DNA of 9,369 nucleotides, from the NCBI GenBank assembly GCA_002503595.1, contig DASC01000030.1, forward strand, positions 1 to 9,369, written 5' to 3'. The notes beneath the pieces are model-generated. The model worked only from the letters and a program-made list of their open reading frames with translations. It ran no database searches and was not told where the DNA came from. Of the stretch, positions 6,281 to 9,369 are shown one piece after another. Numbering within the stretch: position 1 is the stretch's first letter; every line of letters begins with the position of its first letter. The DNA comes from Candidatus Methanogaster sp. UBA203. Lineage in GTDB: Archaea; Halobacteriota; Methanosarcinia; Methanosarcinales; Methanogasteraceae. Position numbers and translations under genes: made by a program.

Positions 6281-7027
6281 TCACACCATCTCCATCTCAT
6301 CGATGTCGATCAGTTCCGAGAGCGCTTGTGTGCGGATCGGGATGCCCTGCTCCTGCACCGCTGCCACCGGGTTCGTCCCGCCGATCGCAACGATGCCGAT
6401 GTGATCGCGCTCGACCGGGACGCCAAGCACTTCGGTGTTCGGTTCGCTCACAAAGAGGATGCTGTCGAAGTTAGCCAATTTAAGTGTCAAAAGAATACCC
6501 TCGACCCTCTCGCGTGCGTGCATCGGCACGACCCTCACGTTTGCGAGGATCTTGCCAGACCCTGTGGAGACGACATCTGTCACCGATGTCAGGTCCTGCG
6601 ACATGAGCGCATCGATCGGATCGATCGTCGTGCTCTCGTAAGTCAGGATGTCGGTAAACCGCACAGGAACTCCTTTTTTGATCTGCGCAATGCCCCCGAG
6701 TACGGGTCGCACAGGAACTCCGCCCTTTAGCAGGACACTGTCGATCGTGATGCTGCAGGGTGTTACGATTGCGCATTCGTGACTCTCCAGCCGGATAGTC
6801 CCAAACGATGTCTGATCCCGGATCACCCGGATATATGATCCGACCCCAAGACCGCTCTTCATCACACTTTCGAAGATGAAGAGCGCATCGTCGAGATCGG
6901 AATCCCTGATTATCGATACGTTGGCTGCGATCACGCCACTGCCTTCGACAGGATCGAACGTCACCTGATACATCATATTCTCGATCCTCGATATCGCAAA
7001 GACGATTGGTTTGGTTGCTGGCGTCAT
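6281..7027 (-). CDS. NrpR-type regulatory-domain protein (DUF128) without HTH
   Basis: This 248-aa protein is one complete NrpR regulatory domain. Characteristic stretches are GGVPVRPVLGG (102-112), KGVPVRFTDIL then TTIDPIDALMSQ (118-144), LTSVTDV and GGTNPVAAVQEQGI (216-229). In archaea NrpR represses nitrogen-assimilation genes and is released by 2-oxoglutarate. Full-length NrpR has an N-terminal helix-turn-helix, which is absent here; the domain begins almost at residue 1. Methanosarcina has a comparable HTH-less protein (NrpRII) acting with an HTH-containing NrpRI, so this is probably a co-regulator or 2-oxoglutarate sensor (inference). The ATG lies 3 nt after the oxidoreductase stop, and its Shine-Dalgarno site (AGGGTGA) overlaps that stop, indicating translational coupling. 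It is the last gene of the scpA operon. Confidence 0.85.
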   Translation of the reverse strand: MTPATKPIVFAISRIENMMYQVTFDPVEGSGVIAANVSIIRDSDLDDALFIFESVMKSGLGVGSYIRVIRDQTSFGTIRLESHECAIVTPCSITIDSVLLKGGVPVRPVLGGIAQIKKGVPVRFTDILTYESTTIDPIDALMSQDLTSVTDVVSTGSGKILANVRVVPMHARERVEGILLTLKLANFDSILFVSEPNTEVLGVPVERDHIGIVAIGGTNPVAAVQEQGIPIRTQALSELIDIDEMEMV

Positions 7028-7030
7028 GAG

Positions 7031-8401
7031 TCACCCTGTTTTAAGATGTTTGTCTTCTCTCATACACTTCAAGAGATCGATCACCGAGTATGCCGCTCTC
7101 GTGATGCCCATGCTCTCGGCAGCAGCATCCGTCCCGACGAGATACAGGTTCGGAACAGGCGTCCGCACGTCAGGGATGTAGCCGTCGATGCTCACAGCCG
7201 CCTTCTCAGGGGTCGTTACCTGATAATGAACCATTTCTATATGCTTTTCAATCTCCGGAAAGACATGGTGTATCGTCTCCCATGCCCTGTCTCTCTCGGA
7301 TTTCACGGAATCCTCTACAACGAACATGAAACCAACGAGTTGCTTGCCCTTTGGAGCGATTCCCTGCGAATAATTACTAATCGGCATCGCCCAGTATGCT
7401 TTCTCCTTAAACCAGACCTCAGAGCCTGTGTAATCAAATTCCTTCATCTGCTGCGAGAGCCCGAGCCAGATGCAGAGACTCTTTGCCTGATCGATCCTTC
7501 CGAGATCGCACAGGTAACCGGCAGGGAGATCAGTGATCATTCCAGGGAGATCCTTTGCAAACCCTGAGTGAACGACCGTTTCTGCATCGTAGGACTCGTC
7601 ATCAGTGGATACGCCGGATGCCTTTCCTTCCTCTGTGAGGATGCTTCCAACCCGCGTATCCGTCCTGACCTCTACGTTATCAGGAAGCGAGTGCAGCACA
7701 GAACCGAGCAGCGTCTTGAGCCCCCCGCTCGGATACGCCTGTGCATAAGATGTTTTGTTGGTTACCAGTCTTCCAAGACCTGTTATGCTTGTTATCTGCC
7801 CTACCAGTTGATCTGTGATGGTCTGATACCCGCCATCGTAGATTGCGCTGTTCCTCACGAAACTGCTGCCATAAAGGATGCGATAGACCGATGTCTCCCG
7901 CATCGATTTTCCTGAAAGGAAATACGAGATCGTATCGACGAAACTGTACGTATCCTCTGATAGGTGGTGCGGCAGGCACGAATATACGGATTCCTTCGAC
8001 ATATCGGTTCCGAAGGTGGCTAACGTCAGTGCCTTGGTAACCGCCTGCGAGAGCATCAGCCGATCCATTCTTGGCAGCACATCGAATGTAGCGAATTCAC
8101 GCAGGTTCGATGGTACCTGTCTGATCCCATTTGCGGTTCTGACATAGTATGCTCCGTAATCCACAAAGACCGGAACATAGTCAAAATATTTATCCATCAA
8201 CACCCGAAGCGGACCTTTTTGCAGATGCGTTATCGCATGAGGGCCTGTATCGACCCAGAAATCATCGACACGGTAACTGTTGCAATTTCCTCCGAGATAT
8301 TTACTTCTCTCGAGAACGAGCACCTTCTTCCCGTGTTTGCCAAGCGCAAGCGCTGACAACAGCCCGCTGATTCCGCCGCCGACCACGATCACGTCATACA
8401 T
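7031..8401 (-). CDS. CrtI/phytoene-desaturase-like FAD-dependent oxidoreductase
   Basis: This 456-aa protein has an N-terminal Rossmann FAD-binding motif (VIVVGGGISG at 4-13, acidic Glu31 ending the second strand, then LGGNCNSY) and the C-terminal FAD-contact signature of the family (NLYLVGTDAAAESMGITRAA, 418-437). Length and order fit the phytoene dehydrogenase-related amine-oxidase-like superfamily (COG1233), whose members oxidise or reduce isoprenoid double bonds. In archaea that could mean carotenoid, quinone or geranylgeranyl-lipid chemistry, but the substrate cannot be read from sequence. Start: ATG at 8401 with GGGGTGA 5 nt upstream; a GTG at 8410 in frame would sit inside that Shine-Dalgarno site. 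It overlaps the end of scpA by 8 nt and lies 3 nt before the NrpR-like gene, so all three are probably cotranscribed. Confidence 0.9.
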   Translation of the reverse strand: MYDVIVVGGGISGLLSALALGKHGKKVLVLERSKYLGGNCNSYRVDDFWVDTGPHAITHLQKGPLRVLMDKYFDYVPVFVDYGAYYVRTANGIRQVPSNLREFATFDVLPRMDRLMLSQAVTKALTLATFGTDMSKESVYSCLPHHLSEDTYSFVDTISYFLSGKSMRETSVYRILYGSSFVRNSAIYDGGYQTITDQLVGQITSITGLGRLVTNKTSYAQAYPSGGLKTLLGSVLHSLPDNVEVRTDTRVGSILTEEGKASGVSTDDESYDAETVVHSGFAKDLPGMITDLPAGYLCDLGRIDQAKSLCIWLGLSQQMKEFDYTGSEVWFKEKAYWAMPISNYSQGIAPKGKQLVGFMFVVEDSVKSERDRAWETIHHVFPEIEKHIEMVHYQVTTPEKAAVSIDGYIPDVRTPVPNLYLVGTDAAAESMGITRAAYSVIDLLKCMREDKHLKTG

Positions 8402-9053
8402 CAGGTTCACCCCTCATAATGTAGAGCTCGCCAAACAATTCCGGTTGCTCCAGCCATATCTCTTTCCTTGTTGCCATGAACAGTAACGATATGTATGTAA
8501 TGATCTTATCAGTATCGGGATCCAGCAACTCACCGAGTGTTATAACATCCTTCTGTTTAAATTTTTCATGCAGGATCGCCCCCAACTCCAGGATGTTCTC
8601 TTCGATTTTCTCTTCATGTGCGACGCTTAAGATGTCGCCGACTGTCATGGCCGGCTTCTCTCCCGTCTCTTTACTCCGCGCTACCCTCCGGATCCCGACT
8701 TTTTCAGCCTTTTTTAGCTCGGATATCAACTCGTCAAGCGTTACAGGTCGTTTCGACCGCCTACGTATCTGTGGCTCGGGTATCGGATATTCCTCGATAT
8801 CGAAATGGTCAAGCTCCTCTTTCTCCGCCCCTGTACCCTCCTTTTCATCGATTATGGCGTCAGCCTTCATCCGGAGAAGAATTGCAGCGTAATGCAGCGT
8901 CCGCCCGAAGTAGCGTATATCAGAGCGGTGGCTCTCGAGTTGCTCTAAGAATTTGTCTGCAACCTCGATGATATTGATATTCCATGGGTCGATCTCGTGA
9001 TCCTTTGCGAGGCGCACCAGGATCTCGACAGGATCGTCTGGTATATCCGACAT
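8394..9053 (-). CDS. scpA: segregation and condensation protein A (kleisin)
   Basis: ScpA is the kleisin that bridges SMC heads in prokaryotic condensin. This 219-aa protein shows the family's N-terminal helical region (DPVEILVRLAKDHEIDPWNI, residues 7-26; DKFLEQLE; GRTLHYAAILLRMKADAI, 50-67), a charged variable linker (68-105), and a C-terminal winged helix (ITYISLLFMATRKEIWLEQPELFGELYI, described here by its core LLFMATRKEIWLEQ, 190-203). The ATG at 9053 is chosen because the family homology begins just after it. The frame stays open to a GTG at 9098, adding 15 Pro/Thr-rich residues, but neither start has a clear Shine-Dalgarno site. It heads the operon with the oxidoreductase and NrpR-like gene; no smc or scpB is in view. 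The CRISPR array ends about 90 bp upstream. Confidence 0.9.
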   Translation of the reverse strand: MSDIPDDPVEILVRLAKDHEIDPWNINIIEVADKFLEQLESHRSDIRYFGRTLHYAAILLRMKADAIIDEKEGTGAEKEELDHFDIEEYPIPEPQIRRRSKRPVTLDELISELKKAEKVGIRRVARSKETGEKPAMTVGDILSVAHEEKIEENILELGAILHEKFKQKDVITLGELLDPDTDKIITYISLLFMATRKEIWLEQPELFGELYIMRGEPDV

Positions 9054-9139
9054 CGGTGTATATATAGGCGGTATCGATGTAAATGTTGGCGTGTACACAC
9101 CGACCTGCCGGCTGCAGGTATCCGCTCATGAGGGGGTGA

Positions 9140-9369
9140 GTTTCGGTTTTAGTGGATGCCGCCCTGCGACGTTGAAACTTGACACTGTAACACGAATACT
9201 CTCTGGTTTCAATCCTTGTTTTAGTGGATGCCGCCCTGCGACGTGTAGCTTTTAATATTGGTGATGAAATTACTTTAGGTTTCAATCCTTGTTTTAGTGG
9301 ATGCCGCCCTGCGACCCGAGACCGAAAGGATTTGGCGGTGCTTTTAAAGGTTTCAATCCTTGTTTTAGT
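9140..9369 (-). CRISPR. CRISPR array, leader-distal end, continues past the window
   Basis: Complete 37-nt repeats lie at 9206-9242 and 9279-9315, and a fourth copy begins at 9350 and runs off the edge. Each begins GTTTCAATCCTTG and ends GCCGCCCTGCGAC on the plus strand. Spacers are 9171-9205 (35 nt), 9243-9278 (36 nt) and 9316-9349 (34 nt), with unrelated sequences. The copy nearest scpA (about 9140-9170) keeps 25 identical bases (9146-9170) but has lost the AATCCTT segment. On the minus strand the repeat ends in ATTGAAAC, the usual crRNA 5' handle, so transcription runs right to left and the degenerate copy is the terminal repeat. Leader and any cas genes would lie beyond 9369. The handle is of the kind common in type I and type III systems, but subtype cannot be set without cas genes. 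Confidence 0.96.

Noticed and set aside
9056..9068. TATATATA-like element just upstream of scpA as its promoter
   Set aside because: It ends only a few bases before the ATG at 9053, so transcription from it would start inside the gene. It would work only if translation began further inside the conserved region, which is unlikely.
8920..9285. A minus-strand open frame of 121 codons over the CRISPR array
   Set aside because: It encodes the repeat twice (RRRAASTKT) and runs through the spacers and into scpA in another frame, so it is an artefact of the array.

Overview
The window looks archaeal. Support comes from tandem S-layer repeats of the Methanosarcina type (PF07752-like), a stand-alone NrpR-type (DUF128) nitrogen-regulator domain, an archaeal-style ScpA, TATA-box promoters instead of bacterial -35/-10 elements, and purine-rich Shine-Dalgarno sites. 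Together with extracellular dockerins, this suggests a euryarchaeon of the methanogen/ANME/Syntrophoarchaeum-like lineages (inference; no rRNA or marker gene fixes the taxon). Every gene I can support is on the minus strand, so transcription runs from high to low coordinates.

Right end (about 9140-9369): the leader-distal end of a CRISPR array with 37-nt repeats and 34-36-nt spacers. It continues past the window edge. Repeat orientation indicates transcription on the minus strand, toward scpA. No cas gene is visible.

Middle right (6281-9053): a compact operon-like run of scpA (condensin kleisin), a CrtI/phytoene-desaturase-like FAD oxidoreductase and an NrpR-domain protein lacking a helix-turn-helix. 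scpA and the oxidoreductase overlap by 8 nt; the oxidoreductase and the NrpR-like gene are 3 nt apart.

Centre (5632-6280): a mostly non-coding stretch with one small gene (69 aa, CxxC/HxxC zinc-knuckle pattern) driven by a strong TATA box placed for leaderless transcription. A palindrome lies upstream of the TATA box. Downstream is a strongly strand-asymmetric tract (C-rich on +, G-rich on the transcribed minus strand) bounded by an 18-bp direct repeat.

Left half (237-5622): three consecutive secreted-protein genes. In transcription order they are a sequon-rich lipoprotein, a protein with five S-layer-type repeats plus a PKD/Ig-like domain and a dockerin, and a putative (alpha/alpha) toroid glycosidase-like protein with a jelly-roll-like N-terminal domain and a closely related dockerin. 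A shared dockerin type implies that both proteins dock onto a common cohesin protein outside this window. Two details stand out: an amber codon cuts the S-layer protein's dockerin eight codons short of a second stop, and the glycosidase-like gene is a base-composition mosaic (dockerin about 61% GC, sampled body about 43% GC).

Left edge (1-70): the first 23 codons of another minus-strand gene, with its own TATA box and Shine-Dalgarno site.
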